From positions 46,698 to 110,697 of the forward strand of contig CALHYX010000008.1 in the NCBI GenBank assembly GCA_938041035.1: a stretch of DNA of 64,000 bases, written 5' to 3'. A program made the position numbers and the translations under genes. Positions 24,881 through 34,034 of the stretch are shown one piece after another; within the stretch, counting starts at the first letter, position 1, and every line of letters begins with the position of its first letter. Below the pieces are notes generated by a model that was given only the letters and a program-made list of their open reading frames with translations, searched no databases and was not told where the DNA came from. This DNA comes from an uncultured Acidimicrobiales bacterium (GTDB taxonomy: Bacteria > Actinomycetota > Acidimicrobiia > Acidimicrobiales > SHLQ01).

Positions 24881-25597
24881 CTACTGGTGACGGTGGAGGG
24901 CTCGACCCAGATCGCTGAGAATTTTCTCGCCGAGCTCCCCCCGGCCTCGCAGCGCCGTACCCGAGGCCCCGGGTGCGGCAACGTCGGCGACCGAGGCGAC
25001 CCCGGTGGTGAGCTCGACCAGGACATCGGCGCGCTCAGCCGGCGCCCAGCGAAGCAGGTCGATCCACTGGTCCGGCTGCCAATCCAGCACCGCCATGGTC
25101 TGGAACCGAGCGGCGTTTCGGGTGCGGCGTTGGGCCATACCCACCAGCTTTTGACCGTCGAGCAGGCACTCGCCCGGGCCGACGCCGGCGAAACACACCC
25201 GCCGAGAATACGGCGACGTCACCATCGCCCCGGAATGGGCGTGAACCCCGCGGATGCCGACCGCGTCCAGCGCGGTGATCCAGGCGTCGCCCAGCCAGTC
25301 GAACGACGCGCTCACGTCGTCGACCCACCGGGGATCGGTGCGAGGAAGGACGACGTCCACCCAGAGCACCGACGCCGCATCCACGAAGACCGCTCCCCCA
25401 CCGGAGCGCCGGCTCACGATGTCGACCCCGGCTCGTTCGGCGCGGCCGAGATCGACACCGGATGTGGACTGCGCCGACCCCAGAACGAGCGCGGGCCGAT
25501 CGACGACGAGATGGAACACCCCGAAGTCGTCACCCAGATCGCGATGGTGCAGATCGTGGGCACGCCCGACCATCCGGGTGATGGTGGGTCCGTTCAT
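24881..25597 (-). CDS. Lipoate-protein ligase A / biotin-lipoyl ligase family protein
   Basis: The 238-residue protein has the LplA/BPL fold signatures VDRPALVLGSAQST, VSRRSGGGAVFVD (nucleotide and lipoyl-binding loop), WVDVVLPRTDP and CLLDGQKLVGMAQRRTRNAA, in which the Lys of QKLVG corresponds to the catalytic lysine of LplA. It is shorter than E. coli LplA (no separate C-terminal domain visible) and diverges outside the motifs. It could be a lipoate ligase, an octanoyl-transferase of the LipM/LipL group, or a family member of other specificity. The neighbours (an HNH gene upstream, mraZ downstream) do not help. Confidence 0.8.
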   Translation of the reverse strand: MNGPTITRMVGRAHDLHHRDLGDDFGVFHLVVDRPALVLGSAQSTSGVDLGRAERAGVDIVSRRSGGGAVFVDAASVLWVDVVLPRTDPRWVDDVSASFDWLGDAWITALDAVGIRGVHAHSGAMVTSPYSRRVCFAGVGPGECLLDGQKLVGMAQRRTRNAARFQTMAVLDWQPDQWIDLLRWAPAERADVLVELTTGVASVADVAAPGASGTALRGRGELGEKILSDLGRALHRHQ

Positions 25598-25622
25598 GAT
25601 GTCGTGGCCGAAGCGGGACCGT

Positions 25623-26132
25623 TCAGGCCGTCTGCTGCTCGACCGCGTCGAGATAGGGCTCCCAGCTCACGGGCAGCGTGCCGGCCGCCACCCGGAACCA
25701 GGTGTGCTGACGGGGCGGCCGCGGCGGACGGGCCAGACGCATCGTGGTTTCGCTGACGAGCCGGTCGCGCTTGCGGGTGTTGCACGCTCGGCACGCGGCC
25801 ACGACGTTCTCCCACGTGTTTTCGCCGCCTCGGCTGCGGGGTACGACGTGGTCGATCGACTCGGCCTTGCCGCCGCAGTACTGGCACCGGTTGTCGTCGC
25901 GGATGAACACCGCGCGCCGGTTGAGCGACCGGCGGCGTTGGTACGGGACGCGCACGAACCGGCTCAGCCGCACCACCGAAGGTTCGGCGAGGGCGAGGCG
26001 TTCGCTGCGCACCGGGCGGTCGGTGGCCTCGACGGTCGTCGCCTTCTCGCTGATCACCAGACAGATGGCGCGCCGGAGCGACACGACACACAGGGGTTCG
26101 TACGTTGCGTTCAGCACCAACACGCTCGCCAT
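25623..26132 (-). CDS. HNH endonuclease family protein
   Basis: This 169-residue protein starts MASVLVLNATYEPLCVVSLR and has a C-terminal HNH module: CQYCGG, SIDHVVPRSRGG (catalytic His), NTWENVVAACRACNTRKRD. The two CxxC pairs form a structural zinc site. This is a widespread single-copy actinobacterial and proteobacterial family whose physiological role is not established; it is not tied to a restriction system here. A TANNNT box 6 bases before the ATG at 26132 supports this start over an upstream codon. Confidence 0.88.
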   Translation of the reverse strand: MASVLVLNATYEPLCVVSLRRAICLVISEKATTVEATDRPVRSERLALAEPSVVRLSRFVRVPYQRRRSLNRRAVFIRDDNRCQYCGGKAESIDHVVPRSRGGENTWENVVAACRACNTRKRDRLVSETTMRLARPPRPPRQHTWFRVAAGTLPVSWEPYLDAVEQQTA

Positions 26133-26138
26133 GACCGA

Positions 26139-26144
26139 AGCGTA
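26139..26144 (-). promoter_or_regulatory. Putative leaderless -10 box for the HNH gene
   Basis: TACGCT on the minus strand ends 6 bases before the ATG at 26132. Confidence 0.5.
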
Positions 26145-26186
26145 AACCACGCCGGCCGGTCGTACGAGGGGTTTCCGACACCGGGG

Positions 26187-26447
26187 TCACCGGTGGGGCC
26201 AGGACCGGCACCAGTGCAGATAGCTGATCAGATCCTGCGTCGGCGGCGCGGAATCGGCGTCGCCGTAAGCGGTTTGCAGCCGAAACCGCAGGTAGTCGGC
26301 GTCGGGCAGAGGCAAAAACGGTTTGGTCCGCCACCAGCCGGGAGGGGCGAGCACGAACACCTGGCGCACCGCGGTCGCCCACAGCCCGGGGTGCCGGGCC
26401 AAACCGATGACACTGCGGCCCAGCCATCGGGCGTCGGTGCCGCTCAC
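26187..26447 (-). CDS. Conserved hypothetical protein, 86 residues
   Basis: This small protein has the segments WWRTKPFLPLPDADYLRFRL and QTAYGDADSAPP followed by DLISYLHWCRSW. I recognise the YLRFRLQTAYGD pattern as a common actinobacterial small protein of unknown role, often next to a sugar kinase. The GTG start overlaps the ROK kinase stop as GTGA, so it is translated with that gene. One hydrophobic stretch (WATAVRQVFVLAPPGWW) may be membrane-associated. Confidence 0.75.
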   Translation of the reverse strand: MSGTDARWLGRSVIGLARHPGLWATAVRQVFVLAPPGWWRTKPFLPLPDADYLRFRLQTAYGDADSAPPTQDLISYLHWCRSWPHR

Positions 26448-27349
26448 GGGGCAGACTCGCCGGCGAGGATCGGGCGGCCGGCGGCCACGAAACCGAGTGC
26501 GGCGGCGCCGATGAGCGGAGCGTCGGGCCCCAACCCGACCGGGGCGATGGTCGCCCCCTGAGCGTGGGCGATCTTCGCCCGACGGTGCAGCGCCGCCTGG
26601 GCCGCGTCAAAGAAGTCCGGCCCGAATCCGAGCGCTACCGAACCGCCGACGAGAAAGAGATCCACATCGAGCAACGCCGCCACCTGCGCGGCAGCCTCCC
26701 CCACCAGCCGACCGGCTCGATGACGCATAGCGGCATCGGCCTCCTCGGCCGGTGCACCCGTGACCGCGGCGATGGCCGTCCCCGAGATCTCGGCCTCGAG
26801 ACACCCTTCGGCGCCGCAGACGCACGGACGACCGCCCGGCTCCACGACGATGTGGCCGATGTGCCCGGCGTTCCCGTCGTGACCGTCGACCAGTCGGCCG
26901 TCGACCACGATCCCGGCGCCTACCCCGGTCGACACCACCATGGCGGCAAAGTTCTCCCGGCCCCGGGCCGCTCCCTGCCAGCCCTCGGCGAGGGCGAGCG
27001 CTTTGGCATCGTTGTCGACCCGAACCGGCAACCCGCTCGCGTGGGTTTCGCCCAGGTGCCGTTCGAGCGCTGACCGCAGCGGGAACCCGCGCCATGCGGT
27101 GATGTTCAGCGGGGAAACGGTGGTGCCGCCCAACGTCATCGGTCCGCCACACCCGACGCCACAGGCCGTCGCCCGGTCGGTTTCCAGGCGATCGATGAGC
27201 CCGGTGACCGCGCCAAACATCTCCTCGGCGCTCGCGTGGGCCGGGCTCTCCACCCGGTGCTGCTCGAGAATCCGGCCCCGGTCATCCACCAGGCCCGCGG
27301 CCACCTTGGTGCCACCGATGTCGACGGCGAGCGCCACGTCCGAACCCAT
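26444..27349 (-). CDS. ROK-family sugar kinase (glucokinase-like)
   Basis: This 301-residue kinase has the ATP phosphate-1 motif ALAVDIGGTKVAAGLVDDRG near the N-terminus, the catalytic Asp in VDNDAKALALAE near residue 115, VVSTGVGAGIVV, and the ROK zinc site GHIGHIV...CVCGAEGCLEAEISG with three or four cysteines. These features fit a glucokinase or N-acyl-hexosamine kinase. The ATG at 27349 is preceded by a TANNNT box at 7 bases, suggesting a leaderless transcript shared with the 86-residue gene. Confidence 0.88.
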   Translation of the reverse strand: MGSDVALAVDIGGTKVAAGLVDDRGRILEQHRVESPAHASAEEMFGAVTGLIDRLETDRATACGVGCGGPMTLGGTTVSPLNITAWRGFPLRSALERHLGETHASGLPVRVDNDAKALALAEGWQGAARGRENFAAMVVSTGVGAGIVVDGRLVDGHDGNAGHIGHIVVEPGGRPCVCGAEGCLEAEISGTAIAAVTGAPAEEADAAMRHRAGRLVGEAAAQVAALLDVDLFLVGGSVALGFGPDFFDAAQAALHRRAKIAHAQGATIAPVGLGPDAPLIGAAALGFVAAGRPILAGESAP

Positions 27350-27356
27350 TGGGGTC

Positions 27357-27362
27357 ACCGTA
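27357..27362 (-). promoter_or_regulatory. Putative leaderless -10 box for the ROK kinase
   Basis: TACGGT on the minus strand ends 7 bases before the ATG at 27349. Confidence 0.5.
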
Positions 27363-27588
27363 CCGGAATGGGCGCACCGGCGAACCATTTCGCCCGGTGG
27401 GTCGTCGGTAGGACGACAACCCCCTTCGGGGACCGCGCCAATCAACCCAAGCCGATGAACATAAGGAGCGCGCTGGCATCTACGCTGGCCCTCCGGTCGC
27501 TTCTCCCGGCTTTATGGGGTTTGGGGTACTACCGGTTCGGCCCGTGATGGATCCATCTACCGATCATGATGAATAGGAGCGTCGTTTC

Positions 27589-28563
27589 GTGACGATGCCA
27601 GAAACCCAGTCTCGAACGTTCGCGGACCTCTTCGGGGCCCTGTGCAGCAACGTCGCCCAGGTCATCCGGGGCAAGAACGAAGCGATCCGACTCACCACGT
27701 TGGGGCTGGTCAGCCAGGGCCACATCCTCGTCGAGGACGCCCCCGGCGTCGGAAAGACCTCCCTGGCCCGAGCCCTGGCCGCCTCGCTCGATGGCACGCT
27801 GGGCCGGGTGCAGTTCACCCCCGACCTGCTCCCCGCCGACGTCGTCGGCACCAGCGTCTGGAACCGCGAGACCGGCGCCTTCGAATTCCGGCCCGGCGCG
27901 GTGTTCAACCACATCGTCCTCGCCGACGAAATCAACCGAGCGTCGCCCAAAACGCAGTCGGCGCTGCTCGAGGCGATGGCGGAGCGACAGGTCACCGTCG
28001 ATGGCACCACCCACCCGCTCGCCGAGCCCTTCCTGGTGATCGCCACCCAGAACCCCATCGAGCACGAGGGCACCTATCCCCTGCCGGAGAGCCAACTCGA
28101 CCGGTTCCTCATGCGGATCTCGATGGGCTACCCGGACCGATCCTCCGAGCTCGACATCCTGGCCAGCCATGGGGCCACGACCAGCGCCCAGCAACTCGAT
28201 GCGCTCCAGCCGGTCGTCGCGGTAACCGATGTGGCGGCGATGAGCCGGTCGCTCGGCTCGGTTCACGTCGATCCGTCGTTGCACAACTACCTGGTCGACC
28301 TCGCCACCGCGACCCGCCGCCATCCGTCGCTGGCGCTCGGCATGTCGCCGCGAGCCCTGCTCAGTCTGCAACGGGTCTGCCAGGCCCAGGCGGCGTCGCT
28401 CGGCCGGGCCTATGTCACCGCCGACGACATCAAACAACTGACCACCCACGTGGTGGCCCATCGCCTCATCGTCAGCCCCGAAGCGCTGCTCCAGGGGGTC
28501 GAGGCCGGCTCGGTGCTGCAGGAGATTCTCGCCCGAGTACCCATCCCGCCGGCGGGCCAGTGA
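27589..28563 (+). CDS. MoxR-type AAA+ ATPase
   Basis: This 324-residue AAA+ chaperone-like ATPase has Walker A DAPGVGKTSLARALA near residue 50, Walker B HIVLADEINRASPKTQ, sensor 1 VIATQNPIEHEGTYPLPESQ, and the MoxR C-terminal lid with GMSPRALLSLQRV. GGAG lies about 10 bases before the GTG at 27589; an ATG two codons later is an alternative. It heads a moxR-DUF58-transglutaminase operon, an arrangement seen across bacteria in which MoxR is thought to assist folding or assembly of von Willebrand-like or membrane partners. Confidence 0.92.
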   Translation: MTMPETQSRTFADLFGALCSNVAQVIRGKNEAIRLTTLGLVSQGHILVEDAPGVGKTSLARALAASLDGTLGRVQFTPDLLPADVVGTSVWNRETGAFEFRPGAVFNHIVLADEINRASPKTQSALLEAMAERQVTVDGTTHPLAEPFLVIATQNPIEHEGTYPLPESQLDRFLMRISMGYPDRSSELDILASHGATTSAQQLDALQPVVAVTDVAAMSRSLGSVHVDPSLHNYLVDLATATRRHPSLALGMSPRALLSLQRVCQAQAASLGRAYVTADDIKQLTTHVVAHRLIVSPEALLQGVEAGSVLQEILARVPIPPAGQ

Positions 28564-28582
28564 CGCCGCCAAGGCATCACTG

Positions 28583-29773
28583 ATGCCAACCCGCGCCGGG
28601 TTCATCATCGTCGCCTTCGGGGTGGCCGCGCTCATCGCCGGGCGCGTCCTCGGCGTCATCGAGTTCTACGTGCTCGGCACGATGGCCGTCGGCCTGGTGC
28701 TCGTCGCCTGGCTGACGGTGCGCTTTCGGGCGCTGTCGCTGGCGATCTCGCGCGACATCGAACCCCGACGGGTGCCGGCGAACGCGGCCGCCCAGGTCGA
28801 CCTTCGCATCGACAACCGCGACCGACGGTCCTCGCCGGTTCTGCGGGTGAAAGACCCCGTGTCGGGAACCCGCGGCGCCCGCCTGCTCGTCGCCCCCGTC
28901 GAACCCAAGGCCATGCGATCAGCCGCCTACCGCCTGCCCACGGACCGCCGGGGCATCGTGGAGGTCGGGCCGCTCGAACTGACCGTCATCGACCCGTTCG
29001 GGCTCACCCGGGCCAAGATCACCGCCGCACCGAAGTCCGACCTCGTCGTGCACCCCGAGGTGCACATCCTGCGGTCGCTACCCGACCCGGACGGCACCGA
29101 CCCGAACACCGGTGCCGATCGCACCGCACCCGTCAACGTGAGCGGCGACGAATTCCATGCGCTGCGGCACTACGTGATGGGCGACGACCTGCGGCGCATT
29201 CACTGGCCGTCGAGCGCCCGTCACGACCAGCTCCTCGTGCGCCAGGACGAACGCCCCCGTCAGGGCCGGATCACGGTGCTGCTCGACATCCGGGAACCCG
29301 CCACCGTCGACTACCTCGACATCGCGAGCTCGGTGGCGGCCAGCGTGCTCGCGACTGGACAGAAGCGACGCGAACGGACCCGCCTGGTCACCACCGATGG
29401 CTTCGACTCGGGCTTCGGCACCGGCTCGGTCCACGCCGACGCTCACCTACGGGCGCTCGCCCTGGTCGAACCCGGGCGAACCGGCTCGCTGCTGCCCTCG
29501 ATCGACACCGCCATGATCGATGCGGGCCGAAGTTCGCTGGTGATCGTCTCGCCCGGGTTCAGCGAATCCGATTCGGCTGCCGTCCGCATCGCCCGCCAAC
29601 GGTCCGGCGCGTGCGCGGTCGTCGTCGTCGACCCTTCCGCCTACGACCCGTCGGCCCCTTCGGCCACCGTCGAGTCGACCCAAACCCACATCACGGTCAC
29701 GCGCGACCGACCGTTCCCGGCCGTGTGGGAACAAGCCCGCGGCCGACGTAGCTCCCGAGGTGCGATGCGATGA
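28583..29773 (+). CDS. DUF58 membrane-anchored protein
   Basis: The 396-residue protein has two N-terminal membrane spans (about residues 5-22 and 28-45), a beta-rich linker and the DUF58 signature near residue 190: GDEFHALRHYVMGDDLRRIH followed by WPSSARHDQLLVRQ. The C-terminal half resembles a von Willebrand A fold (ITVLLDIREP with an Asp at the metal-site position). It lies 19 bp after moxR and overlaps the next gene as ATGA-like coupling (4 bp). It probably forms a complex with MoxR and the transglutaminase-like protein; the substrate is unknown. Confidence 0.9.
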   Translation: MPTRAGFIIVAFGVAALIAGRVLGVIEFYVLGTMAVGLVLVAWLTVRFRALSLAISRDIEPRRVPANAAAQVDLRIDNRDRRSSPVLRVKDPVSGTRGARLLVAPVEPKAMRSAAYRLPTDRRGIVEVGPLELTVIDPFGLTRAKITAAPKSDLVVHPEVHILRSLPDPDGTDPNTGADRTAPVNVSGDEFHALRHYVMGDDLRRIHWPSSARHDQLLVRQDERPRQGRITVLLDIREPATVDYLDIASSVAASVLATGQKRRERTRLVTTDGFDSGFGTGSVHADAHLRALALVEPGRTGSLLPSIDTAMIDAGRSSLVIVSPGFSESDSAAVRIARQRSGACAVVVVDPSAYDPSAPSATVESTQTHITVTRDRPFPAVWEQARGRRSSRGAMR

Positions 29774-32094
29774 CGTTCGACCGACGACTCCTCCCCGTCG
29801 TGGAGGTGGCCTCCATGCTGGTCACCCTCACCGTGGTGCTCGGCTTCTCCCGACTGCTGGAGGCACCCCATTTCGCCCGGCTGGCCCTCGCCGCGTTGTT
29901 GTCGCACGGGCTCGCCATCGCCGTGCGCCGGCTCGGCCTCGGCCTGATCGCCGGTGGCACCCTTTCGGTCGCTGGCGCCCTGGTCTTCATCACCTACCTG
30001 TATTACGGCGATACGACCAGCGCCGGGCTCATCCCGTCCGGCGGGACGCTCGACGCCCTGCGGGTCGACATCAACACCAGCTGGGACCAGTTCGGCACCG
30101 TCGTCGCTCCGGCCGCGCCCGAGGTCGGGTTCATGGTCGCGTCCTCCATAGCGGTGTGGGTGGCCGCCTACCTGCTGGACTGGGCGGCGTTTCGCCTCGG
30201 CTCGCGGATCGAAGCGATCATTCCCGCGGCGGCGATCTTCGGGTTCCAGACCTTCGTCGGCGGCGATGTCGACCGGATCCGGACGGCGGCGCTTTTCGGT
30301 GCGGCCGTCTTGTTCTTCGTCCTCAGCCACCGAACCGCCGATGGCGACATCGACGGCAGTTGGCTCGCCGACCTCGGCGACAAAGGGCGGATCGCCTTGT
30401 TGCGCGGTGGCGCGTTCGCCGGCCTGGCGGCGCTGCTCATCGGCGTCATCGTCGGCCCTGCGCTGCCGGGTGCCGGCGACGAAGGGGTCGTCGATTTCGA
30501 CAACTCGGGCAGCGGCGACGGCACCCGGGTAGCGCTCAACCCGCTCGTCGACATTCGCACCCAACTGGTCGATCTGCCCGACACCCTCGCCTTCACGGTG
30601 GCGTCGACGCAGCCCCATTACTGGCGGGTGACGGCCCTCGACGTCTTCACCGGTGATCAATGGACCGCCCGCACCAAGTTCGATGACGCCAAGGGCGACC
30701 TGCCCTCCGACGTTCCGCCCAACATCCCGGGCACCGAAATCGAATCGGAGTTCCGCATCGCCAACCTGGCGTCGGACTGGCTGCCGGCGGTGTATGAACC
30801 CAGTCGGGTCGAGTCCGAGGATCTGAAGATCTCCTACAGCCCGAGCACCGGTTCCCTCCTGCGCGGCAGCGACCGCGAACTCCGCCCTGGCGATACGTAC
30901 ACGGTCGTGTCGGACCTGCCCGACATCCAACGGGCTCAGGTCGAAACGGCCAGCAGCGCCATCCCCACCGATGTGGCCGAGCGGTATCTGCAACTGCCCG
31001 ATGGCTTCAGCGCCGCGGTCACCAACGAGGCTCGACGGGTGGTCGACGACGCCGGCGCCACGACGCGCTACGAGCAGGCGCTCGCCCTCCAGAAGCACTT
31101 CACCGACAACTTCGCCTATGACCTCGAGGTGGCCAAAGGCCACGACAACGCCCGGCTCGAGGAGTTCCTGTTCGAGTTCCAGCGCGGCTACTGCGAGCAG
31201 TTCTCCGGCACCTTTGCCGCTATGGCCCGCTCGATCGGGATACCGGCCCGCGTCGCCGTCGGCTTCACCGTCGGCGACTACAACCCGACGACCGATCGCT
31301 ACGAGGTGCGCGGCACCCACGCCCACGCCTGGCCCGAGGTGTGGTTCGAGAACGTCGGCTGGGTCCGCTTTGAACCCACGCCCGGCCGCGGCGCTCCCGG
31401 CGACGAGGCGATTACCGAAACCGAGCCGCAGGAAATAGAAGAATCGCCGTCGCCGACCGTCACGACGCCGGTCCCCCAGACCGTCCCCGAAGCGCAGCGG
31501 GCTCCGCTCCCCGACGAAAACGCCGCCCCCCAACCGGTCGCGGTCGCCGCCCCGACCTGGTGGCGCAGCCTGGTCACCCCGATACTCATCGGCGTGTTCT
31601 CGATCGCGCTGCTCGCGGCGTTGGTCTACGCCCTGTGGGCGACGAAGCGACGGCTACGCCACGCCCGGGTCGCCGGCGGCGGCGCCAACCGCGAGCGCAT
31701 CGGCCATGCCTGGGTCGACGCCCTCGACGGCCTATCGCTGCTCGATGTGGCGACGCGCCCGCACGAGACCCCGAGCGAGTTCGCCACGCGCGGTGGCGGG
31801 TCGATCGACGAGATCACCCGCGGCGAACTTCAGGAGCTGGCCGACCTGGCGACGAAGGCTCGGTACTCACCGGTCGACCCGACCGATGCCGAGGCGGTCC
31901 GCGCCCAACACCTGAGCGACACTATGCGCGCCGCGGCGGTCGGCCGGGTGGGCACCCTACGGCGCCTGGCCTGGGAACTCGACCCTCGCCCACTGTGGCG
32001 GGACCTCGTGGTGTCCCAGCGCCAATCGGTCGTCGAAAGCGACACGCCGCTGGACTCCGGACCTACGCCGGACGAGGACCTGGTCGAGGTCTAG
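29770..32094 (+). CDS. TgpA-type membrane transglutaminase-like protein (DUF3488/transglutaminase)
   Basis: This 774-residue membrane protein has about six N-terminal spans (residues 1-240), an extracellular region with a transglutaminase core, and a further span near residues 595-620 before a cytoplasmic tail resembling DUF4129. The catalytic triad segments are FQRGYCEQFSGTFAAMARSI (Cys), GTHAHAWPEVWFE (His) and VRFEPTPG (Asp replaced by Glu/Thr context, usual in the family). The linker before the last span is rich in Thr/Pro. It closes the moxR-DUF58 operon and probably acts on cell-surface proteins. Confidence 0.9.
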   Translation: MTFDRRLLPVVEVASMLVTLTVVLGFSRLLEAPHFARLALAALLSHGLAIAVRRLGLGLIAGGTLSVAGALVFITYLYYGDTTSAGLIPSGGTLDALRVDINTSWDQFGTVVAPAAPEVGFMVASSIAVWVAAYLLDWAAFRLGSRIEAIIPAAAIFGFQTFVGGDVDRIRTAALFGAAVLFFVLSHRTADGDIDGSWLADLGDKGRIALLRGGAFAGLAALLIGVIVGPALPGAGDEGVVDFDNSGSGDGTRVALNPLVDIRTQLVDLPDTLAFTVASTQPHYWRVTALDVFTGDQWTARTKFDDAKGDLPSDVPPNIPGTEIESEFRIANLASDWLPAVYEPSRVESEDLKISYSPSTGSLLRGSDRELRPGDTYTVVSDLPDIQRAQVETASSAIPTDVAERYLQLPDGFSAAVTNEARRVVDDAGATTRYEQALALQKHFTDNFAYDLEVAKGHDNARLEEFLFEFQRGYCEQFSGTFAAMARSIGIPARVAVGFTVGDYNPTTDRYEVRGTHAHAWPEVWFENVGWVRFEPTPGRGAPGDEAITETEPQEIEESPSPTVTTPVPQTVPEAQRAPLPDENAAPQPVAVAAPTWWRSLVTPILIGVFSIALLAALVYALWATKRRLRHARVAGGGANRERIGHAWVDALDGLSLLDVATRPHETPSEFATRGGGSIDEITRGELQELADLATKARYSPVDPTDAEAVRAQHLSDTMRAAAVGRVGTLRRLAWELDPRPLWRDLVVSQRQSVVESDTPLDSGPTPDEDLVEV

Positions 32095-32098
32095 GGAG

Positions 32099-32138
32099 AC
32101 GAGACTTCGGTCGTGGGAACGAGGCTTCAGTCGTGGGA
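32099..32138. repeat. 20-bp imperfect tandem repeat at a convergent gene junction
   Basis: Two adjacent 20-bp units (32099-32118 and 32119-32138) differ at two positions. They share ACGAG-CTTC-GTCGTGGGA. The second covers the DUF3040 stop codon. No T-run or strong hairpin is present, so it is not a clear terminator. Confidence 0.6.
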
Positions 32139-32522
32139 GTTGTCGGGCTCTTCACCCGAGCGGAAGCGATCACGCATCTTGGATCCGGCGGACCCGAAGT
32201 AGTCGCGCACGCCGGCGCCGCGCATGTTCTGCGTCATCTGCTCGAGGCCGACCCGGCCCAGGCGCCGCGCGTTGCGTTCGAAGAACATGGCGCTGGCGAA
32301 CATCACCAGGAAGGCACCGAAGGCCAGCACGTAGTGCACCGACAGCGCCATCAACAACAGGCCCGCACCCAGAATGAATGCGAACGTGGCCCACTTCAGG
32401 TTTCGGAACGCGTGGGTGTACACCGTCGTCGAGCCAACCTCGCGTGCGAGACCGGGGTCGGTCTCGTACAGCTGTTGCTCGATTTCGTGGAGGATGCGTT
32501 GCTCGTCCTCGGAAAGCGGCAC
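32127..32522 (-). CDS. DUF3040 family membrane protein
   Basis: This 131-residue actinobacterial protein begins VPLSEDEQRILHEIEQQLYE, the DUF3040 signature. Two membrane spans follow (about residues 45-62 and 65-82: WATFAFILGAGLLLMALSV, YVLAFGAFLVMFASAMFF). The tail is charged (RDRFRSGEEPDNSHD). The GTG at 32522 has a purine-rich AAAGGA upstream. In mycobacteria and streptomycetes DUF3040 genes often sit near dcw or mraZ-type loci; the function is unknown. Confidence 0.85.
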   Translation of the reverse strand: MPLSEDEQRILHEIEQQLYETDPGLAREVGSTTVYTHAFRNLKWATFAFILGAGLLLMALSVHYVLAFGAFLVMFASAMFFERNARRLGRVGLEQMTQNMRGAGVRDYFGSAGSKMRDRFRSGEEPDNSHD

Positions 32523-32718
32523 GCTCGGTTGGTCCTTTCGCCCGAAGCCAAATGCGTGTGGTCGAAAAGAACCACAACACACAGATAATCATCGCACAGT
32601 GAGACCACTACAACAACGCACGGGCGGCGTTGGGCCACATTTTTCTGGTGTGACCGCAGCGATTCTTACGCGCTGATGACCCAATCGGCCAAGGGAGCGA
32701 CGGATTGAGACCGGCCGG

Positions 32719-34032
32719 TCACTCTCCGTCGATGGGTTCGGCGGGGGTCGACGGACGGTCGGGGCCCCACTGCTGATCGCCGAGGCGGCGAAGCTTGAGC
32801 TCACCCGAGGCGGCGAGACTCGCCGGGCCGATCGCGGCCTCGCCGAAGCGCGACCGAATGTCGTCGATCGTCGACGTCGCCTGGGTCCAGTCCTGTTCCA
32901 TCAGGTCGTCCAGGCTCAGCTGCCGGACGGCGCCGTCGACCAGTCCGCTCACGCCGACGCCGAGCAGACGAACGCCGGGCGCGGGGTCGATCTGGTCGAA
33001 CAGTTGGCGGGCGGCGCGCAGGATCGCGGGGCCGGTGTCGACCGGCTCACGAGCGCTCACCGAGCGCGTGATCGTGTGAAAGTCGTGAAAGCGCACCTTC
33101 AGCTGCACGGTCCGCCCCGCGAGCTGGTGGCGGCGCAGCCGGCTCGACACGGCATCGGCCATGCGAACGAGTTCGACATCGAGGCCGGCCCGATCGTGGC
33201 GGTCGGTCGCGAACGTCTCCTCGTGACTGATCGACTTGGGCGCCTGATCCGGCTCGACTTCGCGCTCGTCGATGGCGTTGGCCAGCAACCACAGGTGGCG
33301 GCCCTGCCCCTCCCCCAGCGCGCTGATCACCGTCGCCTGCGGTAGCCGAGCCAGGTCGCCGATGGTCAGAACTCCGAGCCGTTCGAGTTTGGCCAGGGTC
33401 TTGGGCCCCACGCCCCACAGCGATCGAACCGGTAGCGGGTGCAGGTACTCGAGCTCCCCGCCCGGGGCGACCACGCTGATGCCGGACCCGAACACCGGGC
33501 CGGCGGGGCTCGCCTTGGGCTTGGCCTGGTCGGTGGCCAGCTTGGCCAAAAACTTGATACTGGCCACCCCGACCGAACAGGTGAGCCCCTCCTGCTCGTA
33601 GATCTGACGGCGGATCAGCCGGGCGATCCGCGGCGGCTCGCCGTACACCCGACGGGCGCCGTCGACATCGAGAAACGCCTCGTCGAGCGACAACGGCTCG
33701 ACGAGCGGGGTGTAGCTGCGCAGGATCTCCATGAGTCGACCGCTGACCTCGGCGTAGTGGGCATGGTCGCCGGACAGGAACACCGCGTGCGGACACAGCC
33801 GTTTGGCGCGCACCGAGGGCATCGCCGAATGAATGCCGAACGACCGGGCCTCATAGGATGCCGCCGCCACGACGCCCCGTTCGGCCGAACCACCCACCAC
33901 CACCGGTTGGCCGCGCAACTCGGGATGACGCAACAGCTCGACCGACGCGTAGAACGCGTCCATGTCGACGTGAAGAATCCGCAGCCGGTCCGGCCGGTCG
34001 GCCGTGGCTGGAGGGCCGCTCGAGTCCGCCAC
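32719..34032 (-). CDS. dinB: DNA polymerase IV (DinB)
   Basis: This Y-family translesion polymerase has 437 residues. Motifs are ILHVDMDAFYASVELLRHPE near residue 19, VAAASYEARSFGIHSAMP, PLSLDEAFLDVDGA (catalytic Asp-Glu pair), LTCSVGVASIKFLAKLAT, SLWGVGPKTLAKLERLGV and a little-finger domain ending near residue 370. The last 60 residues are a Pro/Ser-rich extension; no clear beta-clamp motif (QxSLF-like) was identified, though RQLSLDDL near residue 365 is a candidate. It starts 2 bp after the NUDIX gene stop, so the two are co-transcribed. No LexA-type box was found upstream. Confidence 0.94.
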   Translation of the reverse strand: MADSSGPPATADRPDRLRILHVDMDAFYASVELLRHPELRGQPVVVGGSAERGVVAAASYEARSFGIHSAMPSVRAKRLCPHAVFLSGDHAHYAEVSGRLMEILRSYTPLVEPLSLDEAFLDVDGARRVYGEPPRIARLIRRQIYEQEGLTCSVGVASIKFLAKLATDQAKPKASPAGPVFGSGISVVAPGGELEYLHPLPVRSLWGVGPKTLAKLERLGVLTIGDLARLPQATVISALGEGQGRHLWLLANAIDEREVEPDQAPKSISHEETFATDRHDRAGLDVELVRMADAVSSRLRRHQLAGRTVQLKVRFHDFHTITRSVSAREPVDTGPAILRAARQLFDQIDPAPGVRLLGVGVSGLVDGAVRQLSLDDLMEQDWTQATSTIDDIRSRFGEAAIGPASLAASGELKLRRLGDQQWGPDRPSTPAEPIDGE

Positions 34033-34034
34033 CG

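Noticed and set aside
29641..31533. 630-codon minus-strand frame opposite the transglutaminase gene
   Set aside because: The plus strand has clear membrane spans and the transglutaminase motifs; the antisense product is low-complexity and charged.
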